From NCBI GenBank assembly GCA_045546275.1, contig JAZQCM010000001.1, forward strand, positions 62,001-126,000: 64,000 nucleotides of DNA, read 5' to 3'. This DNA comes from RGIG1927 sp045546275 (GTDB lineage: Bacteria; Bacillota; Clostridia; UMGS1883). Under the pieces are notes generated by a model. The model was not told the DNA's origin. It made no database searches and saw only the letters and a program-made list of their open reading frames with translations. Shown piece after piece: positions 51,230 through 59,466 of this stretch (position 1 is the stretch's first letter; each line of letters begins with the position of its first letter). Made by a program: the position numbers and the translations under genes.

Positions 51230-52507
51230 ATGGACAGTAGCACCGGCAGTCTATGGGTAATACTTGTTATTCTCATTATTTTATCTGCTTACTTTTCAGC
51301 AAGCGAAACGGCATTTACATCGTACAACCGTGCGAGGATGAAAATGTTTGCACAAAATGGCGACAAGAAAGCCGCTCTTGCTCTTAAAATGAGCGAGGAT
51401 TTTGACAAAATTTTGTCAACTCTTCTCATTGGCAACAATATTGTTAATATTACAGCAACAACAATTTCAACAATTTTGTTTGCAAAAATTATTTCGGACC
51501 CTGAGATAGCACCAACGGCATCAACTGTTTTTATGACAATTACAGTACTTATATTCGGTGAAATAACTCCGAAAAGCTTGGCAAAGCAGGCGCCTGAAGG
51601 TTTTGCAATGTTCGCGGCACCTCTTTTAAATGCTTTGAACATTATACTTACCCCGTTAAGCTTTGTTTTTTTACAGTGGCAAAAATTTGTGTCAAAGGTG
51701 TTCAATGTTGGCGGTGATGATGTTATTACTGAAGACGAGCTTTTGACAATTGTTGACGAAGCGCAACAGGATGGTGGCATAGGAAGCCAGGAAAGCGAGC
51801 TTATCAAAAGCGCAATTGAGTTTAATGACATTGACGTAACAGATGTGTTAACTCCTCGTGTTGATGTTGTTGCAATTGATGTTGATTGGGATAAGGATAA
51901 GATTGATGAAGTGTTTGAGGAATGCGGTTTTTCCCGTCTTCCCGTGTACCAGGATACAATCGACAATATTATCGGTGTTTTAAATCACCGTGACTTTATA
52001 AACGAATCTAAAAACGAAATTTTCAGAATTGAAAACGCTATTAAGCCTGTTAAGTTCATTTTCTCCACAATGAAAATTTCCAAGCTCTTACGTCAGCTCC
52101 AAAAAACACAGTCACATCTTGTTGTGGTAAGTGATGAGTATGGCGGAACTGAGGGTATTGTAACATTGGAGGATATAATTGAGGCTTTGGTAGGCGAAAT
52201 CTGGGATGAATATGACAGCGTGTCAAATGATGAGTTTGAAAAAATTTCGGACAATGTTTACAAGGTTAACGGTTCAGCGTCCTTGGAGGATATGTTTGAA
52301 TTTTTCGAAATCAGATTTGACGAAGAGGAAAATGACGATATTAATACAGTAGGCGGTTTTGTAACTGCTCAGCTTGAAAAAATCCCTGATGTAGGTGACA
52401 GCTTTGATTATGAGCATTTGAAGTTCACCGTTACATCAACGGATTCTTTAAGAGTACTTAGTGTTCTGGTAAAGGTTGGCGAAAAACCACAGGACGCAGA
52501 CGAATAG
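51230..52507 (+). CDS. CNNM/CorC (HlyC-like) membrane protein with CBS pair
   Basis: This 425-residue protein has a four-helix DUF21/CNNM domain (about 1-185; SAYFSASETAFTSYNRAR and IGNNIVNI are typical). A CBS pair follows (about 205-330; VLTPRVDVVAIDV and VVVSDEYGGTEGIVTLEDI), then a C-terminal CorC/HlyC domain (about 345-420). The family is linked to magnesium or cobalt efflux rather than true haemolysis. Start ATG 51230 is preceded by AAAGGA 13 bases upstream, a rather long spacing, but no better in-frame start is seen. It is a single gene with its own promoter and terminator. Confidence 0.92.
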   Translation: MDSSTGSLWVILVILIILSAYFSASETAFTSYNRARMKMFAQNGDKKAALALKMSEDFDKILSTLLIGNNIVNITATTISTILFAKIISDPEIAPTASTVFMTITVLIFGEITPKSLAKQAPEGFAMFAAPLLNALNIILTPLSFVFLQWQKFVSKVFNVGGDDVITEDELLTIVDEAQQDGGIGSQESELIKSAIEFNDIDVTDVLTPRVDVVAIDVDWDKDKIDEVFEECGFSRLPVYQDTIDNIIGVLNHRDFINESKNEIFRIENAIKPVKFIFSTMKISKLLRQLQKTQSHLVVVSDEYGGTEGIVTLEDIIEALVGEIWDEYDSVSNDEFEKISDNVYKVNGSASLEDMFEFFEIRFDEEENDDINTVGGFVTAQLEKIPDVGDSFDYEHLKFTVTSTDSLRVLSVLVKVGEKPQDADE

Positions 52508-52511
52508 TTTT

Positions 52512-52539
52512 AAAGAAGATGATTTCGATCATCTTCTTT
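52512..52539 (+). terminator. Intrinsic terminator
   Basis: A perfect 12-base-pair stem AAAGAAGATGAT / ATCATCTTCTTT with a TTCG tetraloop and T-run. Confidence 0.9.
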
Positions 52540-52576
52540 TTGTATAAAAAAAATTTAAAAGTTGCATAATTTACTA

Positions 52577-52605
52577 TTGAAAATGAAAAGAAATAATGTT
52601 ATAAT
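52577..52605 (+). promoter_or_regulatory. SigA-type promoter of CofE-like gene
   Basis: TTGAAA (52577-52582), a 17-base spacer and consensus TATAAT (52600-52605). Confidence 0.75.
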
Positions 52606-52655
52606 TCTTCTGTTAGATTAACAAAGGCAAATTTTTTTAGATGGAAGGGATTAAA

Positions 52656-53855
52656 GTGGCAAACAAGGAAAGAAAAGTAGGAACAATATCAAGAGGTATT
52701 CGTTGCCCAATCATTCGTGAAGGTGATGATCTTGCTGCTATCGTGGCAAACAGTGTTCTTGAAGCTGCTGAATTTGAAGGTTTTGAACTTCGTGATAAAG
52801 ATGTTATTTCAATAACTGAGTCTATTGTTGCAAGAGCGCAGGGGAATTACGCATCTGTTGAAGCTATTGCCTCTGACGTTAAAGCAAAGCTTGGCGGAGA
52901 AACAATTGGCGTTATTTTCCCGATTCTTTCTCGTAATAGATTTGCGATTTGCCTTAAAGGCATTGCAATGGCTGCAAAGAAAATCGTGCTTATGCTTAGC
53001 TATCCTTCCGACGAAGTAGGTAACGAGCTTATTAATATGGATAAGATCGATGAAGCAGGTATTAATCCTTATTCTGATGTTCTTTCTCTTGAGAAATACC
53101 GTGAATTATTCGGAGAAAATAAGCACGAATTCACAGGTGTTGATTATGTTGAATACTACGGAAATCTTATAAAAGAATGTGGCGCTGAGGTTGAAATTGT
53201 GTTTGCAAATCAGGCGAAGACAATTCTTAACTATACAGATTGCGTTTTAAACTGCGACATCCATACTCGTGCAAGAACAAAGAGAATTCTTAAAAATGCA
53301 GGTGCAAAGGTTGTTTGCAGTCTTGACGATATTTTAAATGCACCCGTAAATGGTTCCGGTTGCAATGAAATGTATGGCCTTTTAGGCTCCAACAAGTCCA
53401 CAGAAGACAAAATCAAGCTTTTCCCCAGAGAATGCAAGGGTCTTGTTCTTGATATTCAGAAGAAAATACTTGACGCTACAGGAAAGCACGTTGAAGTTAT
53501 GGTTTATGGTGATGGTGCATTCAAGGATCCACAGGGTAAAATCTGGGAACTTGCAGATCCGGTTGTATCTCCTGCATTTACTGATGGTCTTATTGGTACG
53601 CCCAATGAACTTAAGTTGAAGTATCTTGCAGATAACGATTTTGCAGATCTTTCCGGCGAAGCTTTAAAGGAAGCTATTTCCAAGAGCATTAAGGAAAAGG
53701 ATGGCAACCTTGTTGGTAACATGGCATCGCAAGGTACAACCCCAAGACAGCTTACTGATCTTATCGGTTCTCTTTGCGACCTTACAAGCGGTTCCGGTGA
53801 CAAGGGCACACCTGTTGTTCTTGTTCAGGGTTATTTTGACAATTATACAAACTAA
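52656..53855 (+). CDS. CofE-like ligase (coenzyme F420-0:L-glutamate ligase superfamily), role unknown
   Basis: This 399-residue protein resembles CofE-type ligases at its N-terminus: GTISRGIRCPIIREGDDLAAIV, then DKDVISITESIVARAQGNY and GVIFPILSRNRFAICLKGIA. The C-terminal half is longer than archaeal CofE and contains MVYGDGAFKDPQGKIWELADP and a Gly/Ser/Thr-rich end. True CofE adds glutamates to F420, but no F420 gene is nearby and most Clostridia are not known to make F420. The substrate is therefore open. GTG 52656 is preferred (GAAGGGA just upstream); the ATG at 52641 overlaps that site and has none of its own. Own promoter and terminator. Confidence 0.75.
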   Translation: MANKERKVGTISRGIRCPIIREGDDLAAIVANSVLEAAEFEGFELRDKDVISITESIVARAQGNYASVEAIASDVKAKLGGETIGVIFPILSRNRFAICLKGIAMAAKKIVLMLSYPSDEVGNELINMDKIDEAGINPYSDVLSLEKYRELFGENKHEFTGVDYVEYYGNLIKECGAEVEIVFANQAKTILNYTDCVLNCDIHTRARTKRILKNAGAKVVCSLDDILNAPVNGSGCNEMYGLLGSNKSTEDKIKLFPRECKGLVLDIQKKILDATGKHVEVMVYGDGAFKDPQGKIWELADPVVSPAFTDGLIGTPNELKLKYLADNDFADLSGEALKEAISKSIKEKDGNLVGNMASQGTTPRQLTDLIGSLCDLTSGSGDKGTPVVLVQGYFDNYTN

Positions 53856-53859
53856 TCAT

Positions 53860-53886
53860 AAAAAAGCGACTTTGAGTCGCTTTTTT
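53860..53886 (+). terminator. Intrinsic terminator
   Basis: An AAAAAAGCGACT / AGTCGCTTTTTT stem with a three-base loop. Confidence 0.92.
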
Positions 53887-53911
53887 TGTGTTATTATTCA
53901 AAAAATATTTG

Positions 53912-53940
53912 TTGCTTTTTTTTGTGGTTTATATTAAAAT
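53912..53940 (+). promoter_or_regulatory. Possible promoter of aminotransferase-proC operon
   Basis: TTGCTT (53912-53917), a 17-base spacer and TAAAAT (53935-53940), 39 bases before the start codon. A weaker match than the neighbouring promoters. Confidence 0.45.
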
Positions 53941-53979
53941 GTATAAGATAGATTAATTAATCTGAAAGGAACGATTTCA

Positions 53980-55173
53980 ATGTATTTATCTAAGAAATAT
54001 TCATCAATCAGTCCTTCGGCAACACTTGCTATTGACTCTAAGTTTAAAGCAATGAAGGCAGAAGGCATAGATGTTGTAGGTTTTGGAGCAGGTGAACCTG
54101 ATTTTCCCACACCTCGTCATATAAAGGATGCGGCTATAGAAGCAATTGAAAACAATATGACAACATATACTCCTGCATCAGGTACAGTTGCTGTTAAAAA
54201 TGCTGTTTGTGAAAAGTTTTTAAAGGAAAATGGTCTTGAATACAAGGCTGAAAACATTGTTGTTTCAAACGGTGCAAAGCACTCTTTGAATAATGCCTTA
54301 GGTGCAATTTTGAACCCCGGTGATGAAGTTATTATTCCTGCACCTTGTTGGGTAAGCTACCCTGAAATGGTGCTTTTGGCAGACGGTGTGCCTGTGATTG
54401 TTAATTCCACTGAAGAAGAAGGCTTTCTTCCAACAATGGATAAGATAAGAGCAGCCGTAACTGAAAAAACAAGAGCTATTATCATCAACAATCCTTCAAA
54501 CCCCACAGGTATGTGCTACTCTGAAGAATTACTTCGTGAAATTGCAGCACTTTGTGTGGAAAAGAATATTTATATTATTGCTGATGAAATTTATGAAAGT
54601 CTGGTTTATTCCGGCAGAAAGAATTTCTCAATTGCTACAATCAGTGATGAAGTTAAAGACATGACCATTGTTGTAAATGGTGTTTCAAAGACCTACGCCA
54701 TGACAGGCTGGAGAATTGGTTACACAGCTTCAAACGCACGTTTGGCAAAGATTATGGGCAATGTTCAGTCCCATGCAACCTCAAACCCCAACTCCATTGC
54801 ACAACATGCAGCAGTTGCGGCACTTACAGGTGATCAGGAACCTGTATATGAAATGAAAAAGGCTTTTGAAGAAAGAAGAAACCACATGGTGGAAAGAATG
54901 AATAAGATTGACGGCGTAAGCTGTATTATGCCTGACGGTGCATTCTACATCATGATGAACATTTCCAAGCTTATCGGAAAGAAGATTAATGGCGTTGAAA
55001 TTACAGGCAGTGATGTTTTTGCAGAACAGTTCCTGGAAATTGAAAAAGTTGCTGTTGTTCCCGGTAAGAGCTTTGGAACTGACATTCATGTGAGATGGAG
55101 CTATGCTACAAGCATGGATAATATTAATAAGGGTCTTGACAGATTGGAAGCATTCATTTCAAAGCTTAATTAA
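53980..55173 (+). CDS. Pyridoxal phosphate aminotransferase, aspartate aminotransferase type
   Basis: This 397-residue class I aminotransferase has the start SPSATLAIDSKFKAMKAEG, the PLP-contact FGAGEPDFPTP, IINNPSNPTGMCY and the Schiff-base Lys in NGVSKTYAMTGWRIGYTAS. The conserved substrate Arg is near the C-terminus in DIHVRWSYA. It is of the AspB/AspC subgroup that makes aspartate from oxaloacetate, which would feed the asd-dap pathway. AAAGGA precedes the ATG. It is co-transcribed with proC 16 bases downstream. Other amino donors are possible. Confidence 0.9.
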   Translation: MYLSKKYSSISPSATLAIDSKFKAMKAEGIDVVGFGAGEPDFPTPRHIKDAAIEAIENNMTTYTPASGTVAVKNAVCEKFLKENGLEYKAENIVVSNGAKHSLNNALGAILNPGDEVIIPAPCWVSYPEMVLLADGVPVIVNSTEEEGFLPTMDKIRAAVTEKTRAIIINNPSNPTGMCYSEELLREIAALCVEKNIYIIADEIYESLVYSGRKNFSIATISDEVKDMTIVVNGVSKTYAMTGWRIGYTASNARLAKIMGNVQSHATSNPNSIAQHAAVAALTGDQEPVYEMKKAFEERRNHMVERMNKIDGVSCIMPDGAFYIMMNISKLIGKKINGVEITGSDVFAEQFLEIEKVAVVPGKSFGTDIHVRWSYATSMDNINKGLDRLEAFISKLN

Positions 55174-55189
55174 GAAAAGAGGGTAAAAA

Positions 55190-55990
55190 ATGAAATTAGG
55201 TGTTATAGGTGCAGGTAATATGTCATCTGCAATTTTGCAGGGCGTAATTAAGGCAGGCGCATTCAAGGTTGAAGATATTTATGTTAGCGAAATTCTTGAT
55301 GATAAGCTTAAAAAAGCAGCAGAACTTGGCGTGCACACAACTTGCGACGCAAGGGAAGTTGTTGAAAACAGCGACTACATTATGTTTGGCGTAAAACCTA
55401 ATGTAATTCTTAAGGTAATGGATGGCGTTAAAAACTTCATTGGCGACAAGGTTGTTATTTCCATTGCTGCAGGTATTAGCGTTGAAAGCATGAAGAATGT
55501 TCTTGGTAAAAAGGCAAAGGTTGTACGTACAATGCCTAACATGCCTGCTCTTGTTGGTGAAGGCATGACCGCTGTTTGTAAAACTGATGATGTTAACGAA
55601 GAGGAAATGCAGGTTGTCCTTGACATTTTCAATTCTATCGGCAAAACAGCTCTTTTGCCCGAAACACTTATAAACACCGCAACCGCTACAAATGGTAGTG
55701 GTCCTGCATATGTTTTCATGATGATTGAAGCAATGGCGGACGCGGCGGTTCTTCACGGTATTCCTCGTGACACCGCATATCTTTTGGTGTCTCAGACTAT
55801 CCTTGGTGCGGCAAAGCTTGCGTTAGACACCAACACTCATCCAGGTCAGCTTAAAGACATGGTATGTTCGCCTGGTGGCACTGCTATCGAGGCGGTATAT
55901 CAGCTTGAGCTTGACGGTTTCCGTGCATCCCTCATAAATGCAATCGACCGTTGTGTTAAAAAGGCAACCAGCATGGGTGAAAAGAAATAA
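55190..55990 (+). CDS. proC: Pyrroline-5-carboxylate reductase
   Basis: This 266-residue enzyme performs the final step of proline synthesis. The Rossmann start is GVIGAGNMSSAIL, with IVSIAAGIS-like VISIAAGISVESM, VRTMPNMPALVGEGMTA and the dimerisation/active-site region GSGPAYVFMMIEAM and GQLKDMVCSPGGTAIEAV. Normal length. GAGGG precedes the ATG. The next element is a strong hairpin that merges with the spoIIM ribosome site. Confidence 0.95.
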   Translation: MKLGVIGAGNMSSAILQGVIKAGAFKVEDIYVSEILDDKLKKAAELGVHTTCDAREVVENSDYIMFGVKPNVILKVMDGVKNFIGDKVVISIAAGISVESMKNVLGKKAKVVRTMPNMPALVGEGMTAVCKTDDVNEEEMQVVLDIFNSIGKTALLPETLINTATATNGSGPAYVFMMIEAMADAAVLHGIPRDTAYLLVSQTILGAAKLALDTNTHPGQLKDMVCSPGGTAIEAVYQLELDGFRASLINAIDRCVKKATSMGEKK

Positions 55991-55999
55991 AACACGCAT

Positions 56000-56055
56000 A
56001 AATCCCTTTGTACAGTCATATTGTTTTATGAATGATTGTACGGAGGGATTTTTTT
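56000..56055 (+). terminator. 20-bp terminator stem after proC containing the spoIIM Shine-Dalgarno
   Basis: Positions 56000-56019 pair without gaps with 56032-56051 (17 Watson-Crick and three G-T pairs), with a 12-base loop and a T-run to 56055. The GGAGGG ribosome site of spoIIM (56042-56047) lies in the 3' arm, and the ATG follows the T-run directly. Confidence 0.85.
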
Positions 56056-56592
56056 ATGTATAAAAAAACAAGGAGGGAGTATGGGTCACTCATTTTTATT
56101 GTTGGGGCGATATTTTTCATAGGGGTACTTTTAGGTTCGATTTCCTATTTTTCAATGGGAAAGGACATGGAACATTTACTTGAAGGTGTAGTTGTAAATG
56201 AAGGACAATCCTATGATTTTAAAGAAATGTTTAAAATATGCTTCTTTACAGAAGGTGCGTGGGTTACATTAACCTGGCTCATTTCGCAAATCGGGTTTAT
56301 TTCACCGTTTACCTTAACTGTAGTAGGCATAAGAGGGTTTGTGCTCGGGTTTACAGTTTCTTTTGTATTAAACGCCAATGGCATGGCTCTTAAAATATTG
56401 TTGAAAACAATCGTGCCTCAATGCTTGTTCGCTCTTCCGATTTTAACCTTTGTCGCAGCTACAAGTGTTGTTTATGCTGTTAAAGACAAAAGGAATGTGT
56501 CCGCCTTAAATTGTATTTCAATTGAATTGATAGCTCTTGTGCTCGCGGCAGTTGTTGCGGTGCTGGAATGCTTGTTTGCCTACGTTTTATAA
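56056..56592 (+). CDS. spoIIM: Stage II sporulation protein M
   Basis: This 178-residue integral membrane protein has a basic N-terminus (YKKTRREYG) and about five hydrophobic helices. FIGVLLGSISYFSMG, LTVVGIRGFVLGFTVSFVL and the PQCLFALPILTFVA region follow SpoIIM, part of the SpoIIDMP engulfment machinery in the mother cell. GGAGGG lies nine bases upstream but inside a terminator-like stem. A stronger AAGGAGGG at about 56070-56077 leads to an out-of-frame ATG (56081) with a 13-codon frame only. In B. subtilis spoIIM also lies just ahead of xerD, as here. Confidence 0.88.
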   Translation: MYKKTRREYGSLIFIVGAIFFIGVLLGSISYFSMGKDMEHLLEGVVVNEGQSYDFKEMFKICFFTEGAWVTLTWLISQIGFISPFTLTVVGIRGFVLGFTVSFVLNANGMALKILLKTIVPQCLFALPILTFVAATSVVYAVKDKRNVSALNCISIELIALVLAAVVAVLECLFAYVL

Positions 56593-56635
56593 ATTATTTA
56601 TAAATTGTAAAGATGAAATTCTGTTATTTTGCTGA

Positions 56636-56664
56636 TGTACATTTAAAGGTAAATATTGTATAAT
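56636..56664 (+). promoter_or_regulatory. Possible promoter of xerD-like gene
   Basis: TGTACA (56636-56641), a 17-base spacer and consensus TATAAT (56659-56664), immediately followed by the ribosome site AAAGGAGG. Confidence 0.5.
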
Positions 56665-56684
56665 AAACAAAGGAGGTGACGGAG

Positions 56685-57563
56685 TTGGAGCGTGTTTTGA
56701 TTAACTTTGAAGATTTTCTCTCAAATGAATTAGCTGAAAATACGGTTTTGTCCTATATGGGTGATGTTAGCCGATTTCTCAACGAAATGAATATAACAAC
56801 AAAAAAACAGTTTTCTTCCGTCGCTGAAGAGGATTTGGAAAAATACCTGGAATTGTTGAAAAACAAGGGGCATTCTTATGCGTCCATATGCAGAGTGGTT
56901 TCATCCTTGAAAAAGTTTTACAGGTTTTGTGTGGATGAAAAGATTTTGAAAAACAATATTACAACAAAGCTTGAAACTACAGGACAAAAACGGAAATTGC
57001 CAAACACTCTTACCCTGGAAGAAGTGGAAAAGCTTTTGGAGATTCCTGATGTTACAACCATAAAAGGCATCCGTGACAAGGCTATGCTTGAAATTATGTA
57101 CGCAACAGGGTGCAAGGTCAGCGAAATTATTAATTTGAGAATTAGTGATGTAAGTATTAATAATGAGTTTATCATGCTTTCACAGGGAAAGAAAAAACGT
57201 ATGGTGCCTATTGGGCGAATGGCAGTGGATGCGGTTGTGAACTATTTACGCCAATCACGAGATAAAATACCATCTGCTGATAAAAGTGATGTTTTGTTTT
57301 TGAATTTTTACGGCAAGCCGCTTTCAAGACAGGGGTATTGGAAAATTGTAAAATACTACATTGAAAAATGTGGAATTGTGGGCAACATAACCCCTCAGAC
57401 AATTCGCCATTGTTTTGCACTTCATCTTCTCGCAAATGGTGCCGACATTGAGTCCGTTTCGGAAATGCTTGGACATAGTGACATTGCCTCCACAAAGATT
57501 TATTACGATGTTATGAACGATAAAATGAAACAGGTTTACAGAAAAGCTCATCCCAGAGCGTAA
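56685..57563 (+). CDS. xerD: XerD-like tyrosine recombinase with altered catalytic residues
   Basis: This 292-residue protein has an N-terminal SAM-like core-binding domain (about 1-85) and a C-terminal recombinase domain. It aligns along its length with XerD and ends KAHPRA like it. The start is TTG 56685, eight bases after AGGAGG; GTG 56676 overlaps that site. Against E. coli XerD, the first catalytic Arg (R148, usually GLRVSE) is Lys 144 in GCKVSE. The beta-hairpin Lys (K172, usually GKG) is Gln 167 in SQGKKKR. The His of HxxRH (H244) is Gln 238 in TPQTIRH. Arg 241, His 264 (LGHSDI) and Tyr 273 (TKIYYD) remain. Strand cleavage may be impaired; chromosome dimer resolution by this protein is therefore uncertain. 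Confidence 0.85.
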   Translation: MERVLINFEDFLSNELAENTVLSYMGDVSRFLNEMNITTKKQFSSVAEEDLEKYLELLKNKGHSYASICRVVSSLKKFYRFCVDEKILKNNITTKLETTGQKRKLPNTLTLEEVEKLLEIPDVTTIKGIRDKAMLEIMYATGCKVSEIINLRISDVSINNEFIMLSQGKKKRMVPIGRMAVDAVVNYLRQSRDKIPSADKSDVLFLNFYGKPLSRQGYWKIVKYYIEKCGIVGNITPQTIRHCFALHLLANGADIESVSEMLGHSDIASTKIYYDVMNDKMKQVYRKAHPRA

Positions 57564-57588
57564 ACAGGGCATTATATGTGTCCTGTTT
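57562..57588 (+). terminator. Intrinsic terminator after xerD-like gene
   Basis: An AAACAGG / CCTGTTT stem extended by weaker inner pairs, followed by TTTTCTTTTTT. Confidence 0.75.
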
Positions 57589-57599
57589 TCTTTTTTGTG

Positions 57600-57628
57600 T
57601 AGACATAACAATAAAGAAATGATAGAAT
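57600..57628 (+). promoter_or_regulatory. Possible promoter of dinB
   Basis: TAGACA (57600-57605), a 17-base spacer and TAGAAT (57623-57628). I see no Firmicutes LexA box in this interval, so SOS control is not supported. Confidence 0.55.
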
Positions 57629-57655
57629 TAATATATAAACATTAAGGAGCTTATT

Positions 57656-58864
57656 ATGCGTACGATTTTACATTGTGACTGCAATTCCTTTTTTGCATCC
57701 GTAGAAAGTGTGTACAACCCTGAATTGAAAAACATTCCCATGGCTGTAGGCGGCGACGAAGAAAGCCGAAAGGGGATAATACTTGCAAAAAATGAAGCAG
57801 CTAAAAAATATGGCATTGTAACAGCTGAAACATTGTGGTCTGCAAGGAAGAAATGCCCCAATCTTGTTATAGTAAAACCTCATCACGACCGTTATGCAGA
57901 ATTTTCTGAAAAGGTTAATAATATTTACAAGGAATACAGCGAATTTGTTGAACCCTTTGGTATAGACGAGTCCTGGATTGACGTGACAAATGTTGAAAAG
58001 CTTTTTGGCGACGGAAAAACCATTGCCGAAATAATCAGAAAACGTGTTCGTGAAGAGGTCGGAATTACCGTTTCAATAGGTGTCAGCTTTACAAAAAGCT
58101 TTGCAAAGCTTGGCAGCGACTACAAAAAGCCCGACGCAATAACTGTTATTATGCCTGAAAATGTTGAAAAAATTGTTTACCCTCAGAAGCTTGGCAATTT
58201 GCTTTTTGCAGGCAGGAAAACCTGTGAAGAGTTTTCAAGATACGGAATTATAACAATCGGAGATTTAGCAAAGGTTGATAAAAGCTTTGTTGAAAAGCAT
58301 TTTGGGAAAAACGGACTTCTATTGTATAACTATGCCACAGGTAATGATACCGACAGTGTAAAAAGCATTTACGACAAAGACGAAATGAAATCGGTGGGCA
58401 ATTCCTACACATTTCCTCACGATTTGAAAAATATTGAAGATATCAGCCATGCATTCACATGGCTTTCCGACGTTGTTTCCTCAAGAATGAGACGAATGGG
58501 GGTTAAGTGCACTGTGGTGCAAATCACTGTGCGTGATGAAAACTTCAAAACCGTAACAAGACAAATGACCATTTTAAATCCCACAAACCATGGCGGTGAT
58601 TTAAAAAGGCATGCCATGGAGCTTTTTAAAAATCTGAATTTGTCGGGAATAGGGGTAAGACTACTGGGGGTTTCGGGAACAAACCTTGTGGGAGAGGACG
58701 AGGAGCAGATTTCATTGTTTAACACTCAAAGTGAAAGAAAAACCGAAAAGCTTGACAAAGCAATTGATAAAGTAAGAGAAAAATACGGCATGGATGTATT
58801 GAAATTTGCATCATCAGATGAATTTGATACAAAATATGCGGAGGAAGACAAAGAAAACAACTAA
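57656..58864 (+). CDS. dinB: DNA polymerase IV (Y-family)
   Basis: This 402-residue translesion polymerase has its catalytic acids in HCDCNSFFASVESV and GIDESWIDVT. A helix-hairpin-helix-like thumb region follows (GIITIGDLAKVD), then a little-finger domain. The C-terminus holds EQISLFNTQ, a likely beta-clamp-binding peptide (QISLF). AAGGAG precedes the ATG. A single gene with its own terminator-promoter context. Confidence 0.93.
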   Translation: MRTILHCDCNSFFASVESVYNPELKNIPMAVGGDEESRKGIILAKNEAAKKYGIVTAETLWSARKKCPNLVIVKPHHDRYAEFSEKVNNIYKEYSEFVEPFGIDESWIDVTNVEKLFGDGKTIAEIIRKRVREEVGITVSIGVSFTKSFAKLGSDYKKPDAITVIMPENVEKIVYPQKLGNLLFAGRKTCEEFSRYGIITIGDLAKVDKSFVEKHFGKNGLLLYNYATGNDTDSVKSIYDKDEMKSVGNSYTFPHDLKNIEDISHAFTWLSDVVSSRMRRMGVKCTVVQITVRDENFKTVTRQMTILNPTNHGGDLKRHAMELFKNLNLSGIGVRLLGVSGTNLVGEDEEQISLFNTQSERKTEKLDKAIDKVREKYGMDVLKFASSDEFDTKYAEEDKENN

Positions 58865-58880
58865 ACTTAGTGGATTGCTA

Positions 58881-58910
58881 TTGACAACAACCCCATATTT
58901 TTGATAGAAT
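58881..58910 (+). promoter_or_regulatory. SigA-type promoter of purine operon
   Basis: Consensus TTGACA (58881-58886), an 18-base spacer and TAGAAT (58905-58910). The leader is only about 30 bases, too short for a purine or ZTP riboswitch. Confidence 0.7.
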
Positions 58911-58944
58911 AAATTTGTATATTTTTTAGAAATGAGGACTTTGT

Positions 58945-59448
58945 ATGAAAACACCAAAAGTAGCCCTTATCATGGGTAGTGATTCTGATTTTGAAGCTGT
59001 AAAACCTTGTATTAAGCGTCTTAAAAGCTTTGGAATTGAAACTGTGGTTCGTGTTTTATCGGCACACAGAACTCCTGATGAATCCAAGGAGTTTGCAACT
59101 AATGCAGAAAAGAATGGTTTTGACTGTATAATAGCGGCTGCAGGAAAAGCGGCACATCTTCCCGGTGTTCTTGCTGCGTTTACAACACTTCCGGTAATAG
59201 GTATTCCCATTAAGTCCTCTACTATGGATGGCATGGATTCACTTTTCTCCATTGTGCAGATGCCTCCGGGAATTCCTGTTGCAACTGTTGCAATTAATGG
59301 TAGCGACAATGCGGCAATCTTAGCGTGCCAGATTCTTTCTCTCCGCTATGAGGAGCTTGGCTTAAAAATGAAGGAATTAAAAAAGGAAATGCGTGAAAAG
59401 GTTTTGGAAAAAGATGCGAAAATTCAGGCATTAGCTGATGAAATATAA
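58945..59448 (+). CDS. purE: N5-carboxyaminoimidazole ribonucleotide mutase
   Basis: This 167-residue class I PurE rearranges N5-CAIR to CAIR. GSDSDFEAVKP, the catalytic-loop SAHRTPDE and AAGKAAHLPGVLAA are diagnostic. It opens a six-gene purine operon. purK is not in the visible part. GGAC/GAGGAC precedes the ATG by about nine bases. Confidence 0.95.
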   Translation: MKTPKVALIMGSDSDFEAVKPCIKRLKSFGIETVVRVLSAHRTPDESKEFATNAEKNGFDCIIAAAGKAAHLPGVLAAFTTLPVIGIPIKSSTMDGMDSLFSIVQMPPGIPVATVAINGSDNAAILACQILSLRYEELGLKMKELKKEMREKVLEKDAKIQALADEI

Positions 59449-59466
59449 AGAAAGGAATGAATATAA

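Noticed and set aside
51289..51966. Open frame on the minus strand inside the CBS-domain membrane protein gene
   Set aside because: Antisense shadow of a clear CNNM/CBS gene, with no start context.
56081..56122. Out-of-frame ATG behind AAGGAGGG inside spoIIM, encoding 13 residues
   Set aside because: The purine run also encodes RREYG in the spoIIM frame; the tiny frame lacks support as a gene, though it is mentioned with the spoIIM finding.
57589..57655. LexA/SOS box for dinB
   Set aside because: No CGAAC-N4-GTTCG-like sequence is present between the terminator and the start codon.
58911..58944. Purine or ZTP riboswitch ahead of purE
   Set aside because: The leader is about 30 bases and shows no aptamer-like structure; no PurR box was recognised either.
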